From assembly GCA_022559845.1 (NCBI GenBank), contig CM040125.1, positions 330,405,829-330,469,828 of the forward strand: DNA of 64,000 nucleotides, written 5' to 3'. A program made the position numbers and the translations under genes. Positions within the stretch are counted from its first letter, which is position 1, and each line of letters starts with the position of its first letter. Under the pieces are notes generated by a model. The model was given only the letters and a program-made list of their open reading frames with translations. It searched no databases and was not told the DNA's origin. Below, in pieces: positions 22,592 through 35,721 of this stretch. Source of the stretch: Amorphophallus konjac. Taxonomy: Eukaryota > Streptophyta > Magnoliopsida > Alismatales > Araceae.

Positions 22592-23977
22592 TTACAGCAG
22601 CCGCCGATCCAGGTTTGGTGGGTTCCACATCCTTTCAAACATTTCCTTCCAGCTAGAGGGTTGATAGGGGGGAATCTTTTGCTTTTTGACCACTCTGATT
22701 GCCCGGTCAGTCATGTGAGGAAGTCCTGCGATGGGGACGTGCAGGTCATGCAGTTCATCAGGGAATCGACAATCGTCGTCTTCCCTGACTGGCTTTTCCC
22801 CGGCAACATAAAAGATAGTGGGTGGCCCCTCAGGGTTAGGCACCTCAAAAGTTCTCAGCTGCTCGGCTACTTGACAGTCAACTTATGTTATGGGCTTGAT
22901 GATCCCTGGCGGGACTCTGACATCCTCCAGCAGGTCGTCGAGGCAAGGCGTCCCCGGTGTAGAATAGATGGCGAGAGGAGCTGCCTTGAATACCCCTCCT
23001 TCTTCTGCAATGAATGGTACATGTGGGGGAGCCACATAGCCTGGGGGTGGCGGAGAAAACCAACCACCCGACTCCACTTTCTTCTTTCCCCTGTCTTGGG
23101 CGGCCTGGGGAGCTTGCTTTGCCTTCTCTAAGTACAGATTGGCATCTGACAAATGACACTCAAACACCTCGAACGGGTGGAGATCGGCGAAGATTATGAC
23201 TTCCTTCCCCTCGCAAGGGTACTTGATGCATTGGTGCAGGGTGGAAGGCACCACTCTGTTCTGGTGTAACCAGGGCCGGCCAAGCAACGCCTTATAGGAG
23301 GTGTTGGAGTTGATGACATGGAACTGGACCTTGGTGGTGAAATCATCAAAGGTCAAGTTGAATTCTGCGACCCCCATGGGTACCTCGCATTTCTGGTTAA
23401 AACCAGCAATCTTGACGTTCTTGATCTCGACCAGGTGTACGTCAAAGTAGTGCTTTTGGTACACCCGGTAGGGAAGTATATTCACTGCCGCCCCCGGGTC
23501 AATCAGGACCCTGTTAATAGGCTGGCCATTCAGCTGCCCCTTCATGTAGAGGGGTCTGTTATGACTGCAGGTGGGCAGAAGCATGTCATCTTCTGTGAAA
23601 GCCACGACCACTTCAGGTGATATTTCTGCCAGACAAGCTTCAAGGTGTGCTGGCGTCTGGAGTGCGGCAATAATGGCTTGCCGTGTTTCTTCATCCAAAG
23701 ACAGCATCTCCCATACGGTAAATCGGGCCAGGATCTTCTTGAGGTGTCTGACTATTCGATCGGCAGCCCGCACCTTGAGTAACTTCATTTCTTCGGCCTT
23801 GCTACGCCTACCCCCACCTTGGAATTGGGGTGTCGGATCAGGGGCTACCTCGTCTGCCGGCTCTGCTATAGCCTGTTGAGCCCGTGGGGCCTGTTGGGCT
23901 TCCTCCTTTTCTTGCATGAATTCGGCAAGGTTTGGGATGCCGTCAAATTCCTCCTCTGCCTGAGGAGGAGTCACCAC
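22592..23977 (-). pseudogene. Tat A aspartic protease region
   Basis: The retropepsin-like domain shows LIDPGAAVNILP (near 23500; the usual DTG/DSG is DPG here) and LLGRPWLHQN (near 23270). The Pro in the active-site triad may reduce activity, though DPG/DSG variants are seen in this lineage. The frame is shared with gag and continues past a stop near 22880 into a linker to 22592. Confidence 0.75.
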
Positions 23978-24034
23978 TGGTGGAGCTTGGGGACTGCTTG
24001 CTTCTTTGGTCGAAGGAGACCCTTGGGGCCGTGC

Positions 24035-26788
24035 CTACCTCCCTGCTCGAGCTAACAGGAATTCGGCAAATGAATGGGCACCTCGGCTCCCAGCTACTCT
24101 GGGATAGAGACCCGACGGGGGAGGGATCTCGGTGCCTCGAACCTTGGGCTCGGGGACCTGGTATGGCTGCTCTCCCCTGAGGATGATGTTAAGGTTATCC
24201 TGAGGAGGGCGCCCCCACTTCCTTCCCGACCTGGTGGCGTGTTGGGAAGCGGATGCTTCATCCTGGTTCACCTCTGTCGGCTCATGGGGTAGCTCTTCTT
24301 CTTTTTCTTCCAGGGAGAGGGCGGTGTCGAACAACACCGAGAGGGTGTTGCAGGCGACGACAACCTCCTTTTTCTTCTTGCTCCTGGACCTTCTCTTCCT
24401 CTTCTTCCTTCCTGTTGTAGCCGGTGGCTGTTCTTGGGGAAATCCACCCCACAGGGAAGGCACTTTCTCTGCTTCAGTTTCTGCTCCTGGAGCCAGTTCG
24501 AGTGACTCGAACTCCTCCCAGGGGACATATTCTTTCAGCTCCACGAGCTGGATTTCGGGATGTTCATAATCTTCTAGCCCATCAATAACAGCATGGAGTC
24601 TTTCAACCGCCGGGCTGGTCCTCTTATACATTCGCATCGGGACGCACTTCTTTTTGTTGTGAGTCGGCAACCTCATGACTAGCCGAGGGGCCGTGTCATG
24701 CCAGACCGGGTTCACCAGGGGCGGTGCTGGCAGGGGTGTCATACCCCTCAGATGAACTCCCAGGGTGGGCCGAGGGATCCGTGCTCTTCTATTCTTCCTG
24801 GGTACAGTCTGCCAACCCCCTTGGTCTTGAGCCGGGGCCATAATAAGAGTTTCATAAGTGGCACGGGTGCTGGCCTCCGCCCACTCTTCAGGCAACTCCT
24901 GGTATAATGAGACCATGTTGACGGTGGAGGTTATGCTGGGCAACTCATGCAGTTGCGGGGGGTCTACCTTGTGCTCCCCCATGTCCAGCTCCCCACTCTT
25001 GATTAAGGACTCAATGACGTCCTTGAAGACGTAGCAGTCCTCAATAGTGTGCCCGAGCATCCGGTGGTACAGGCAAAATCGCGGGTCATCTTTCTTCTTT
25101 AGGTCACCGGGCCTCTTTGGTTCTGGCAACGTGATTTTGTTGTAGCTGGTTGCCCACTCGAAGAGGAGCCGGGACTTGTCTCGGGAGAAGGAATATAGCT
25201 TGTTTCTCATCTTCTCCCTGAGTGAGGGGCCTTCCCGCCGTTCTGTAGGTCTGGGCGGGGGAGAGTTGGCGGTCTCTTTGGCTCTTTCCTTCTGTTTCTC
25301 AAAGGTCTGGAAATCTATTGCATGCACCTCGGGGGGAGCTGGCTTCTTCTCGGCCTGTCTGGCTCTCTGGCTCGATACGGCTGGGGTGGAGGAATATCGG
25401 GCCAGGAATGCCTCAATCTCGGCCACTATATTGTTCAGGCGATCGAATGTCTTGACCTCAGTGCCGATCATCCTTTCCAGGATTTCCTTTTTCAAATTCT
25501 GTTTGCAGATCTGCACTGCGTCCTCCTGATGCGGGGGACGCCTACACCTCATGCTGAGGTTCCTCCACCTTTTGATGTAGTCGAGAGCCGACTCGTCGTT
25601 CCTCTACCTTGTGGCATAGAGTTCTGCCATAGTAACTTCTCATTCAGCGACGTAGAACCTTTCTTTGAACTTTTTCTGCATGTCGGGCCAATCAGTAACT
25701 GACCCAGGCGGCAGGCTGGAGTACCACTCAAAGGCAAGTCCCGTGAGTGTCGAGCCGAAAAACTTCAGGAGGTAGGCTTCATCGACAGCCAAATCTCCCA
25801 TGACATTAACATAATAGGCAATGTGCACCCTAGGAGACCCTTGCCCATTAAACTTTTCAAACTTCAGTGGCTTGGTGACGCCAACCGGCAGCTTTTTCGT
25901 GGCATAATGTGCCGGATAAGGCACCCGGTAGACGTCGAACGGCGTCTGATCCCCGTCGCCTCCCTCTGCCAGTTTAATGTCTATCATTTGTTCAAGCATC
26001 AGCCAGCTGACTACTGTCGGGTCGACCGGGCTTGGGTAGAAATGAGCGGGCTGCGCACTAGGGGTAGTCAGCACAGTCGCCTGAGGGGCCACGGGGGACC
26101 CTTGGGACGGCGGGGCCTGCAGCGGGGCCGGTCCTATGTATTGTGCTTGTTGCGGGGGCATGCCCCCGGGGAAGCTGGGAGTTGCCGGGGAGGTCGCAGC
26201 TTGCAGAGTTGCTTCTGAGGATTGCCTGTTCCCCGCGGGCGCTTCCAGCAAAACCTCGGTCTGTCTGGACGTCGAGGGTTATGCGTTCCGCTCATTTACT
26301 TGCTTCTTCAGCAACTCAATCTCTTGCTGGAATCGTTGCATCATATGCAACATTGTCGGGTCGGTTGTGGGGAGATTGGGCATGCCCCCCATCTCTTCAG
26401 TCGGGGCATCCTCGGATGATGTGGAGGGTCCGCCGCTCGTGTCGCCGGTGGTGGCTACATTGGCCGCGAGAGCCGCAGGAGGTTCTTCGTGAAATGTTTC
26501 CTCGGCGCCTGTCTGTGCCGCTTCGCTCGCCGCTCTTCCCCTTCTAGTGAGAGGCCCCGGCCTGGCGGCGAGTCTTGCCACTTCTTCAGGGTCGGTGGGT
26601 AGGGCCCCGTACCGACCAAAAACACCCGCCATATTACAGGTGAAGACTCTCTGGTTTCTATTTCTCTTCGTCATCCTCCGGGATGACCTCCCCGGGAATA
26701 CCAACCTGTCGAAGACCGACCGTCGCGGTGGCGCTTCCTCCGGAAAAGGGGACTGGCGTGGCTCCTCCGACCGATTCCTCGACTCCAC
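24035..26788 (-). pseudogene. gag: Tat A gag
   Basis: One minus-strand frame runs from about 26788. The N-terminal basic and low-complexity part has helical EIELLKKQV. A TAA follows near 26280. The gag core has LKFEKFNGQGSP (25860) and AFEWYSSLPPGSV (25720), with stops near 25640 and 25610. The C-terminal half has the knuckle-like CLYHRMLGHTIEDC (25060) and an Arg/Lys-rich tract (24400). A stop near 24035 separates it from the protease frame. Gag would form the particle that packages element RNA. Confidence 0.82.
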
Positions 26789-26879
26789 ACTAGGTGCGGG
26801 TCGGGCTTCTTCTTCTTAGAAAGCAGAGGCCACTGCCCCCAGCAGTCCCTGGCAACCCAAAGGAGTACTACCTGGGCCC

Positions 26880-27516
26880 TGTGGAACGCACTAAGTTTCG
26901 TTGGTTTCATGAAAATATCGGGATATTCTTTTATCGGTCTATCGATTTATCTAGTGCGAGGGCGTGCCAGTCACCTAGGTGATAATGTGTTCGGGCTTCA
27001 AGACTGGAGTGGTCCGAAGCCCGGGGTGCGCTCCGTCTGACTAATCAGACGATTGTGTAGTTCGTGTCGGGACCAAAACCCGCCGCGCCGTAAAGGTCAC
27101 GGCGTTATTTACATCCCCTCGGAGAGGGGAACACCCTTGATTAATCGTCGGGAATCGGGGCCTCATGGCCAAGAAACTATATCGAGAGAAACAAGCCGAT
27201 AGCGGTCTCGAATCAGTCGGAAAGCCCTATGTCTAGGGAAGCAAGCATTCGGAAGATGTCGGTCACTCAAGGGACCATTTTGATATTCGGGCGAGCGTCC
27301 GGCTTCAGAGAATCGTGATCGTCACGGGGAAAGCTGGAGCATATATATGCCGGGGTATGGCAAATTTATTGTTCAAAGGGACGGGAAACGTTCAGTTAAA
27401 TCTTGGTTAGAGTGGTCGGAAATCGATAAGTTTGTCGGCCCAGTGCAAGATCAAGCTACGACCATACTGCGGTGGGCCCCCCGCGGTCGAAGTCGGGCTC
27501 GCGTGGGCATCGCCAA
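26880..27516 (-). repeat. Tat A 5' LTR, left part (U5)
   Basis: Starts at tgtggaacgcac, aligned with tgtggacgcac of LTR B at 43180. Both continue with similar words (gcgagggcgtgccagtcacc; gtgtagttcgtgtcgggacc against gtgtggttcgtgtctggacc; acacccttgattaat). The Tekay element interrupts it after 27516. Confidence 0.7.
27512..27516. other. Target-site duplication, left (gccaa)
   Basis: Pairs with gtcaa at 39050-39054; one transition apart. Confidence 0.85.
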
Positions 27517-30500
27517 TGTCACGCCCCGAACAAGGCGGAAATATCGGGACGTACAGTTAGGGACACGCTAGCAAGAGAGGGAACTAAATCTAAAATAATA
27601 CACAAGTGCTACAAGATGGAAATACTAAATGATCATTAACAAACCACAAATGATACAATAACCTCAAGTTCAACTTAATACAACTGGAATAACAACCACT
27701 AAAACTCAATGACATAACTGAACTAAATGCTCTCCAAAACACAACTAGAACTGATACACTCAAGACATCACTCCTGCCCTTCCCCATCGGTAAGCGCGTC
27801 ACCTGAAAAGCCTGGAAAGGGGGGAAACACAACTATGAGCTGACGCTCAGTAGGAAATAATAGACATGTATAAGTGATTAACAGTTTAATTACATTTTAA
27901 AATGTCATGCTACGAATGATAAAACACTAAAAAGATAACGATGATAACACGAAATAAAATTCGAAGATCTTGCAAGGTCAAGAAATATAATGAATAGAAT
28001 AGTAAGACAAGAATTTACTACAGGAGATAATAATAAGAAGTTGGCCATATCAAGTCAATTCAAGTCATGTCAAGCACGCATGTATTTTCATTTCCACGTC
28101 CAAGTAATCAACAAGTAGAGTAACCACAAGTAGAGTATAGAACAGTGAAGAGTGGAAAGTGAAACGTAGTAGCAAGTAATATAGAGAGTAGTGGAAAGAG
28201 TAGTAAGTAGTGGACAGTCCTAGATTTAACACATGTAATAGTACTGGTGCCAAATGCCACACCTAGTCATTCACCTCCCCGGGGGTACACGTAGTGTTCG
28301 GGCGCTCTTCCCAGGACCAGACCGAGCCCTTAATTGTTTGCCAGGCATTGATTTCTTTTGGATCAAAGATCCCACGAATCTAGACTTCCACGGTTTATGG
28401 CCAGAATTCCAAGGTTTAAGCTAAGTAGCAATAACAACTTCAAGTAGGAAAGAGATTCATTTCCAGAATTTCAAGGTAAGTATAATCATCAAGGAGATTG
28501 AAATCAAGTCACAACAAGAGTTAATCGTGCTGCGCTACTGTAAAACTGCAGCAATCAAACAAGCTAAACAACATATTAATCCTAATCACCAAGTTAAGAT
28601 ATCATGCTTTACCATTATCATTTATATTAGCCAAAGTGCCAACAAGCTAGAACAAGTTATCAAGGTAAAGAACAAACTCTCACAGGAGTGAAAAAGAATG
28701 CATTAACAGAGATTTAGTTACACCATTAATCATTAATTAAGTGAGTTTCTATTTAATCTTGTATGCATTGAAATGAAAATGGTAAACGGTGTGTTTTTAC
28801 ACTAAGTTTGCATGTAGGAACCAATGCAAATTTGAAATTTAGAAGGGTACATGAATAGGTCAAAAGTTCTTCAAAAATATGATTTCAATGGGTCTAAGTT
28901 AAATGGGTTGATTCCCCACTGATTCGGATCCATCTTCGGTTCGAAAAATGAAGAAAACGGGTTTTCTAGTGTATGGGTCGACCCTTGGGGTCGACCCCTG
29001 CAAAACAGGGTTCTGGAAGCTGAATGGGTCGACCCTCGGGCTGGGCCGCATGGGTCGACTGCTGGGGTCGACCCTCGGGCCTGCCAGGGCACCCAGTAAA
29101 CGGGTCGACCCCTGGGGTCGACCCCTGCAAGAACAGCAACGAATTGTTGCTTTCGGAAACCACATAACTCATCCAAAAAGGGTCCAAATGAGTTGAAATT
29201 AAAACCACATGCCATAGGAATCTTGCTAGACATATTAGGGTCATAAAACTACAGTTTGGAAACACTAATTTCATCAGAAATCACAAGAATCACAACCTAT
29301 TCTATGAAGAACACAAGTAGACCTCGTTTAGGACATACCTCCACTAAATTGACAAATACTCTCGATATACAAAACCAAATTTAGGGATTTTGGTGTCAAA
29401 AGAAAGCTAACTCGATCATGAATCCAACCATATATTATATGCTACATTGAGATCAAGTTTTATGACTCAAAATGAGCCCGTAATCAAGCTCTGGCTTAAA
29501 GGAAACTATATGAAACATGTTCTAGATATGTTCTTACAAAACTTTGAAATTCATAATGCATGCTCAATGGAATTTGGGGCTTTCTAAGTTAAATGAAAGA
29601 TAATAACATGCTGATTACTTCATGAAAGTTAATTAGAGTTTGGTTGTTAGATCCTACCTCAAATCGGAGAGAGAAAACTCGAACCCTAGGATGAAGAACA
29701 CTTGGACAGCACCTTACAAAAAGCTCGATTTCTCCACGGATACCAAATGAAAATTGGGGCTTTTGCCACCAATGGATAGAGCTCGATGAGAGGAACAATT
29801 TGCTATACTCATGATCAAGATTTGGTTGAGAATTCCTACCTCAATCGATGGATCAAAGAAGGATGAAGGGAAGCCAACGGCCTGCTGACCCACCTCCACA
29901 AATCGAACTAGATCTCTCCAGATCCAAAATTTCAGCGATCCCCACAGTAGCCAAATGAAAGAAGACCCGTAGGGCTTCATTTTGATAGCTCATAGAGCTT
30001 CTGGAGCCTTCGGAATTGGGAGTATTTGCTGCTGCAAGCCGCGTGTTTAGAAACGACGCCGAAATCCTTGACTTGACCAAACTATGTCGGCAGCACGTTT
30101 TGGGGCTAGGTTTACCTCAAATTGATTGAGGGTAAATGTTCCTTACATTGTGGCCTTCCATTTGCCCCTGATTTCAGATCATTTGGTTTAGTAATCAGGT
30201 CGAATTCGCGTTTTAATCTAAGGGTTAAGTATGGGTCAAAAGTGTGCACATTTGGGTTTGAATTCTAAATAGATCTTAACACGGATTTACCATGGCTTAA
30301 AGCTAGAAGGAAAAGTTGTTATCTACATCAATCTTAATCTATTTACTATTTTTACAGATTTTTTCTGAGGTAGTCGAATTATTACTTATACTATTCCGTA
30401 ATTAATTAAATGTTAAGTTCGGAAGACTAAGTTCACTAATTCGGCATAATAAATGATTTTATTAGGCTTAAATGTAGAAGACAAAGTTGCTAAACAAAAT

Positions 30501-30684
30501 TAGTTCTACAAGATGTGATTTTTGGGGATTTTTATAAAATAGTTGAAAAATGACTTATTCTATTAATTAATTAATTAATCTAATTAATTTGGGTAATTCT
30601 CATTAATTCGAATAACTTCAAATAAATTCCGAATAATTACAAATAACTTACTAAATAAATTTCTAAGGAATTTGGGGTCTTACA
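27517..30684 (-). repeat. Tekay 3' LTR, 3168 bp
   Basis: Collinear with 35869-39049. The 13-bp length difference is one indel inside the GGGTCGACCC cluster. Short open frames inside are not conserved proteins. Confidence 0.95.
28975..29130. repeat. GGGTCGACCC palindrome cluster in 3' LTR
   Basis: Seven gggtcgac boxes (most the full 10-base palindrome gggtcgaccc) lie in about 155 bp, many paired as gggtcgacccNtggggtcgaccc. Confidence 0.9.
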
Positions 30685-30696
30685 CCCTCCCCTACT
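30685..30696 (-). promoter_or_regulatory. Tekay polypurine tract
   Basis: Minus strand AGTAGGGGAGGG directly against the start of the 3' LTR (TGTAAGACC); primes plus-strand synthesis. Confidence 0.85.
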
Positions 30697-30758
30697 TAAA
30701 GGAATTTGGTCCTCCAAATTCACTACACTAAAACTGAGAGTAAAAAAAGATCGCTCAC

Positions 30759-33700
30759 CTAGAATAGATCGGGATACCGCTTTCGCATAGTCTCTTCAGA
30801 CTCCCATGTAGCTTCTTCGGTCCCACGCCGACTCCACTGAATCTTGACCATCGATATCGAACGATTCCGGAGTTGCTGTTGCTTCCGGTCTAGAATCTTG
30901 ACAGGTCTTTCCTCATAGGTCAGATCTTCCTTTAGTTCAAAATCCATCTGCTGAATGATATGAGTGGGATCGTACACATATTTCCGCAACATAGACACAT
31001 GGAAAACATTGTGTACGCCAGACAAATGCGGTGGTAAAGCCAGTCTGTATGCCACCTCTCCTCTATCTAGAATCTCGAATGGACCAATGTACCTCGGACT
31101 CAGCTTGCCATGAATGCCAAATCTTCGGATCCCTCTCGTCGGAGAGACCTTTAAGAACACATGCTCGCCAACCTGAAACTCCAATGATCTTCTCCTGTTG
31201 TCGGCATAACTCTTCTGTCTTGACTGGGCAACTAGTAACCGGTCTCGGATAACACGGATGTTCTGTGATGATTTCGAAACAAGATCTGGTCCAAGCCACT
31301 GTTTCTCACCTACCTCGTCCCAACACAACGGGGAACGACAACTTCTACCATATAGTGCTTCAAAAGGAGCCATCTGAATACTAGACTGATAGCTGTTATT
31401 GTAGGTAAATTCAATTAATGCCAAATGCTCACTCCAATTACCACCGAAATCAATCATGCAAGCTCGCAACATATCTTCCACTATCTGATTGGTTCTTTCA
31501 GTCTGTCCATCTGTCTGTGGATGAAAAGCAGTACTGAAATTCAGACGAGTACCCAAAGACTCTTGCAGTCCCTTCCAGAAATGTGAAGTAAATCTGGGGT
31601 CTCGATCAGATACTATATTCACTGGGATACCATGCAATCTCACCACTTCCTTTATATACAAAGCAGCCAATACATCAATCGTCCACTTGGACTTAATTGG
31701 TAAGAAATGAGCCGACTTTGTCAAACGATCGACAATCACCCATATCGCATCAAATCCACCACGAGTCCTAGGTAGACCCATAATGAAATCCATGCCAATG
31801 CTTTCCCACTTCCATTGGGGTATGTCGAGTGGTTTCAATTTCCCTACTGGTCTGAAATGTTCGGCCTTAACTTGCTGACATACCAAACATCTGCTCACAA
31901 AATCTGCAACTTCTCTTTTCATATTTGGCCACCAAAAGGACCTTTTCAAATCTCGGTACATCTTAGTGCCTCTAGGATGAATGGTATATCTGGATCTATG
32001 AGCTTCCTCGAGAATCTTGTTCTTTATTGTAGCCTCATCCGGAACACAAGTTCTGCCTTTAAATAATAATCTACCATCATCGGCCAACATGAAGTCAGGT
32101 CTGCTGCTCAAGTTTCCCTTGATCTCTACCAATTCGGGATCATTATTTTGCAAGGACTTGATCTCTATCAATAATTCAGGTTTAAGTTGAATCTGAGCAA
32201 TCAAGATCCGATCGTTGTCAATATTGAGATCCAGACTAGATAATTGTTCCAACAATCTCCATTCTTGTAACATGAGACTTGATAGTCTAGCTACCGGCTT
32301 CCGGCTTAAAGCATCTGCCACAACATTACCTTTGCCAGGATGATACTCAATCGAGAAGTCGAAGTCTTTCAAGTACTCCAACCATCTCCGCTGCCTCATG
32401 TTGAGTTCCTTCTGAGAAAATAAATACTTCAAACTCTTATGATCCAAAAACACTGTAAAGGTTTCTCTATACAAGTAATGCCTCCATATCTTCAAAGCAA
32501 ACACGACTGCAGCAAGTTCTAAATCATGAACATGATAATTATCTTCATGCTTCCTCAACTGCCTAGAGGAATAGGCAATCACCTTCCCATGCTGCATGAG
32601 TACACAACCTAAGCCAATACCTGAAGCATCAGTATAGACAATAAATCCTCCTTCACCAGAAGGTAAAGCCAAAACAGGTACAGTAGTCAAACACTCCTTC
32701 AGAGTCTGAAAGCTTCGCTGACAATCATCAGACCAATCAAACTTATTCTCCTTGCGGGTTAATCTTGTAAGAGGTACCGCAATCTTAGAGAAATCCTGGA
32801 TAAATCTTCGATAATAGCCTGCCAGGCCTATGAAACTTCTGATTTCAGTTGCACTAGTAGGCTGCTCCCAATTCTTCACTGCCTCAATCTTCGAAGGATC
32901 AACTGAAACACCTTCCTTGGTGATAATATGTCCGAGAAAGGACACCTCTTGCAGCCAGAATTCACACTTACTGAACTTAGCATATAGTTGATGATCTCTC
33001 AACAGTTGCAATGCCATTCTCAGATGTTCAGCATGCTCCTCCTCATTCTTAGAATAAATCAGGATGTCATCAATAAAGACCACGACCCATTGATCAAGAT
33101 AGGGCCGAAATGCATCGTTCATCAATTGCATGAAAGCTGCTGGAGCATTCGTTAGACCAAAAGGCATAACGACAAATTCAAAATGACCATACCTGCTGCG
33201 GAAAGCTGATTTATAGATATCCTCCTCCTTAATCCGCAACTGGTGATATCCAGATCGAAGATCGATCTTAGAGAAATATTGAGCTCCTGCTATCTGGTCA
33301 AATAACTCGTCAATCCTCGGCAAGGGATATTTATTCTTGACAGTCTGCTGGTTTATTTGCCGATAATCAATGCACAACCTCATCGAACCATCTTTCTTCC
33401 TGACGAATAACACAGGGGCTCCCCACGGAGAAGTACTAGGACGAATAAAACCCTTCTCAAGCAATTCCATCAATTGCTGCTTCAGTTCCCTCAGTTCCGC
33501 AGGAGACATACGATAAGGAGCCTTGGAAATAGGAGCTGTGCCAGGAATAAGATCAATGGAAAAGATAACTTCCCGCTCAGGCGGAAGTCCTGGTAATTCT
33601 TCCCGAAAGACATCAGGAAAATCTCGGACAACTGGAATGTCCTTGATCTCCATCTGCTGCTCAGGAGTTGCACAAACAAAGGCTAGAAAAGCCTCACACC

Positions 33701-35149
33701 CATGCCTCAAAAGCTTATCAGCTCGAAGAGCCGAGATGAGCGGTACGGAGTTATGGTGCTTGACTCCCGTAAAAGATAAACCAGAATGTCCAGTAAAAGT
33801 CACTGAGCTAGAACTACAGTGAACATTGGCCTCATACTTGGCCAACCAATCTGCTCCTAGGATTACATCATAATCCTTCATATCCATGCAGACCAAATCT
33901 GCTGGAAAGTTCTGCTCACCAATCATAACCTTACTAGAAGGATAGAAATACTGGATTGATGATCTAGTGCCAATAGGGGTTGAAATCTCTAACGGAGTAT
34001 TCATCAAAACAGGTTCCACAGCTAATGACTTAGCAAATCTCCGTGAAATAAAAGAATGTGTTGCACCAGTATCAAAGAGAGCAAATGCGGGCTTATCGAT
34101 TATAGTAAGGGTACCTTCGACGAGTCCGCCATCATCAGAAATCCCAGTTTCGTCTGCATGTAATGCTTGAAGCTTGCCTTGTGGTTTCTTGAAGACTAGA
34201 GGTTTTGCCGGTGTAGCTTGCTCCGATATGAGAGGACAATTGGGGATACGGTGCTCCTTGCTTCCACATCGTAAACATGCGCCTTGCTTGCGCCAGCACT
34301 CCTCTATCTTGTGACCCGGACGATCACAATAGTTGCACACGCCCTTGAATGGAACAATAGGGCCAGGCTTCTTGTCTTCATGCCTCGGCATCTTGCCCTT
34401 CCACGATCCGGACCCGCTCCACGAACCAGGTCCACTAACAGGCCTCTTCTTAGTATACCCGGGTTTGACACTCCCGGAACCCGTAGGTAATTCTTTCTTG
34501 GTGCCTTTCCCACGGATTCTCTCCGTCATTTCAAGAGTATCCTCCAGAACTTGCGCTTTCCTTACCATCTCAGAATAAGTGGAAATCTCCATCGGTGCCA
34601 ATTGGTTGATATAATGAAGCTTCAAACCATTGAGAAAGCGCTTCGCCTTCATCTTCTCGGTGGAAATGAGATGTGTAGCATAATGAGAAAGCCGTGCAAA
34701 TTGAGCCTCATACTCTGCCACGGACAAACCTCGCTGTTTCAAGGCCGCGAACTCTGCCACTTTCTTCTCTTGCACTCTATCAGAAAAATACTTGCTGTTG
34801 AAGAATTCCTCGAACTCTTCCCACATAACTTGCCGATCACCGAGAGTTGCCTTGATAGAATCCCACCAAGTACGTGCATCATGTTCCAGTTGAAATGTGG
34901 ACAAAAGGACACGCTCCTGGTTGGTGCATTGCATAACTTCAAAATTCTCCCCATCTCGTCTAGCCAGTGCTCGGCTTGGTCTGGGTCAGTCGAACCAGCG
35001 AATCTAGGCGGATTCATTCCGCGGAAGTTCCGGTATAGATCACCGGTGCCATGTGGTGCCGCTCCTGCCTGAGCTACTTGCTGAAGGGCCTGAGTAAGGC
35101 CTTGAACTGTACGCTGCAGGTTCCTCCATTCAGCACGATCAGCTGCCAT
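30759..35149 (-). pseudogene. gag-pol: Tekay gag-pol polyprotein, one frameshift in gag
   Basis: Gag starts at 35149 (MAADRAEWRN). Its frame is lost near 34930-34940, in a short T-run on the coding strand. The downstream frame is then open for 1391 codons to 30759. Counting from 34934: gag core with W and L-rich helices (1-150); CCHC knuckle [14 protein letters not shown] (about 200-213); a second knuckle (219-232); protease FDTGATHS (about 288); RT with FIDDIL (about 622); RNase H with YTDASG (about 769); integrase HHCC (about 980-1025), then core with SDRDP (about 1110) and TDGQTERTN. The C-terminal part (1325-1391) ends [19 protein letters not shown], a chromodomain-like tail. That tail and the order RT-RH-IN identify a chromovirus of the Tekay/Del clade. 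Apart from the frameshift the coding capacity is complete. Confidence 0.93.
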
Positions 35150-35462
35150 CTACAAGGGAAATAGATTACTTAGGTTTAATCAAGATAAATAATTACACGA
35201 TTAAGAAACGATCTTAACCCAAGTTCTACCCAATCTCACAGGTCAGGTCTAGACTTTACAAGGTTAGGGATCTGATGCACCTAGACACGACCCAAAACTC
35301 GGTACCTGGCGGAGGTAATCGGTCCGAAGACCACTCGCGCAAGTGTGCGACCTTCCCGATAGGCATAGCCTAACGTTCGGACAACACCTTTTGATATACC
35401 GATTATTGGGATGCAATGCAAGAAAACCTACAACTTAGGAAACCTAGGAATGTGAAACCTAG
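35150..35462 (-). other. Tekay leader between primer site and gag
   Basis: About 310 bp of untranslated leader; no other feature seen. Confidence 0.7.
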
Positions 35463-35474
35463 GCTCTGATACCA
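35463..35474 (-). promoter_or_regulatory. Primer-binding site, initiator tRNA-Met
   Basis: Plus strand gctctgatacca, minus TGGTATCAGAGC. It is separated from the Tekay LTR by 394 bp, but lies three bases from the edge of the Cassandra-like LTR. Confidence 0.92.
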
Positions 35475-35477
35475 TTC

Positions 35478-35721
35478 TGTCACGCCCCGTACTCTATACC
35501 GTCGAGGTATTGTCCGCTTTGGCCTAGCGGCCTCACGGTTTTGTCCATTTCTAACAGTGATCGGCTCCAGAATGGAGGACTTCCCAGGCAGGTCACCCAT
35601 CCCAATACTACTCCCCATTAAGCACGCTTAACTTCGGAGTTCTTTTCAAGAACTGAGCCAATACTTCAAAAGGCGCCTCGGTGATATAGAGTACAACTTA
35701 GCTATATTTGAGGGTGTTACA
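35478..35721 (-). repeat. Cassandra-like LTR with 5S rRNA sequence
   Basis: On the minus strand this 244-bp block starts TGTAACACCC, contains a 5S rRNA-derived segment and ends GGGGCGTGACA, followed by the primer site. Those ends, the length and the 5S segment are those of Cassandra TRIM LTRs (small non-autonomous LTR elements). A PPT-like AAGAGGGGTAGAT abuts its start, so by flank it is both a 3' LTR (PPT side) and a 5' LTR (primer-site side). Confidence 0.75.
35571..35650 (-). pseudogene. 5S rRNA-derived segment
   Basis: The minus strand carries GAACTCCGAAGTTAAGCGTG and GGGATGGGTGACC, then CTGGGAAGTCC. These correspond to the A-box/intermediate-element/C-box promoter region of plant 5S rRNA. 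There is one extra base in the C-box area, and the outer parts of the 5S gene are not conserved. It is part of a Cassandra-like LTR, not a functional 5S gene. Confidence 0.85.

Noticed and set aside
35463..35474. tRNA-Met gene
   Set aside because: Only the 12 bases complementary to the tRNA 3' end are present; it is a primer site. The same holds at 5194.
35571..35650. Functional 5S rRNA gene
   Set aside because: Only the internal promoter part is 5S-like and it lies in a Cassandra-type LTR frame; the outer 5S sequence is missing.
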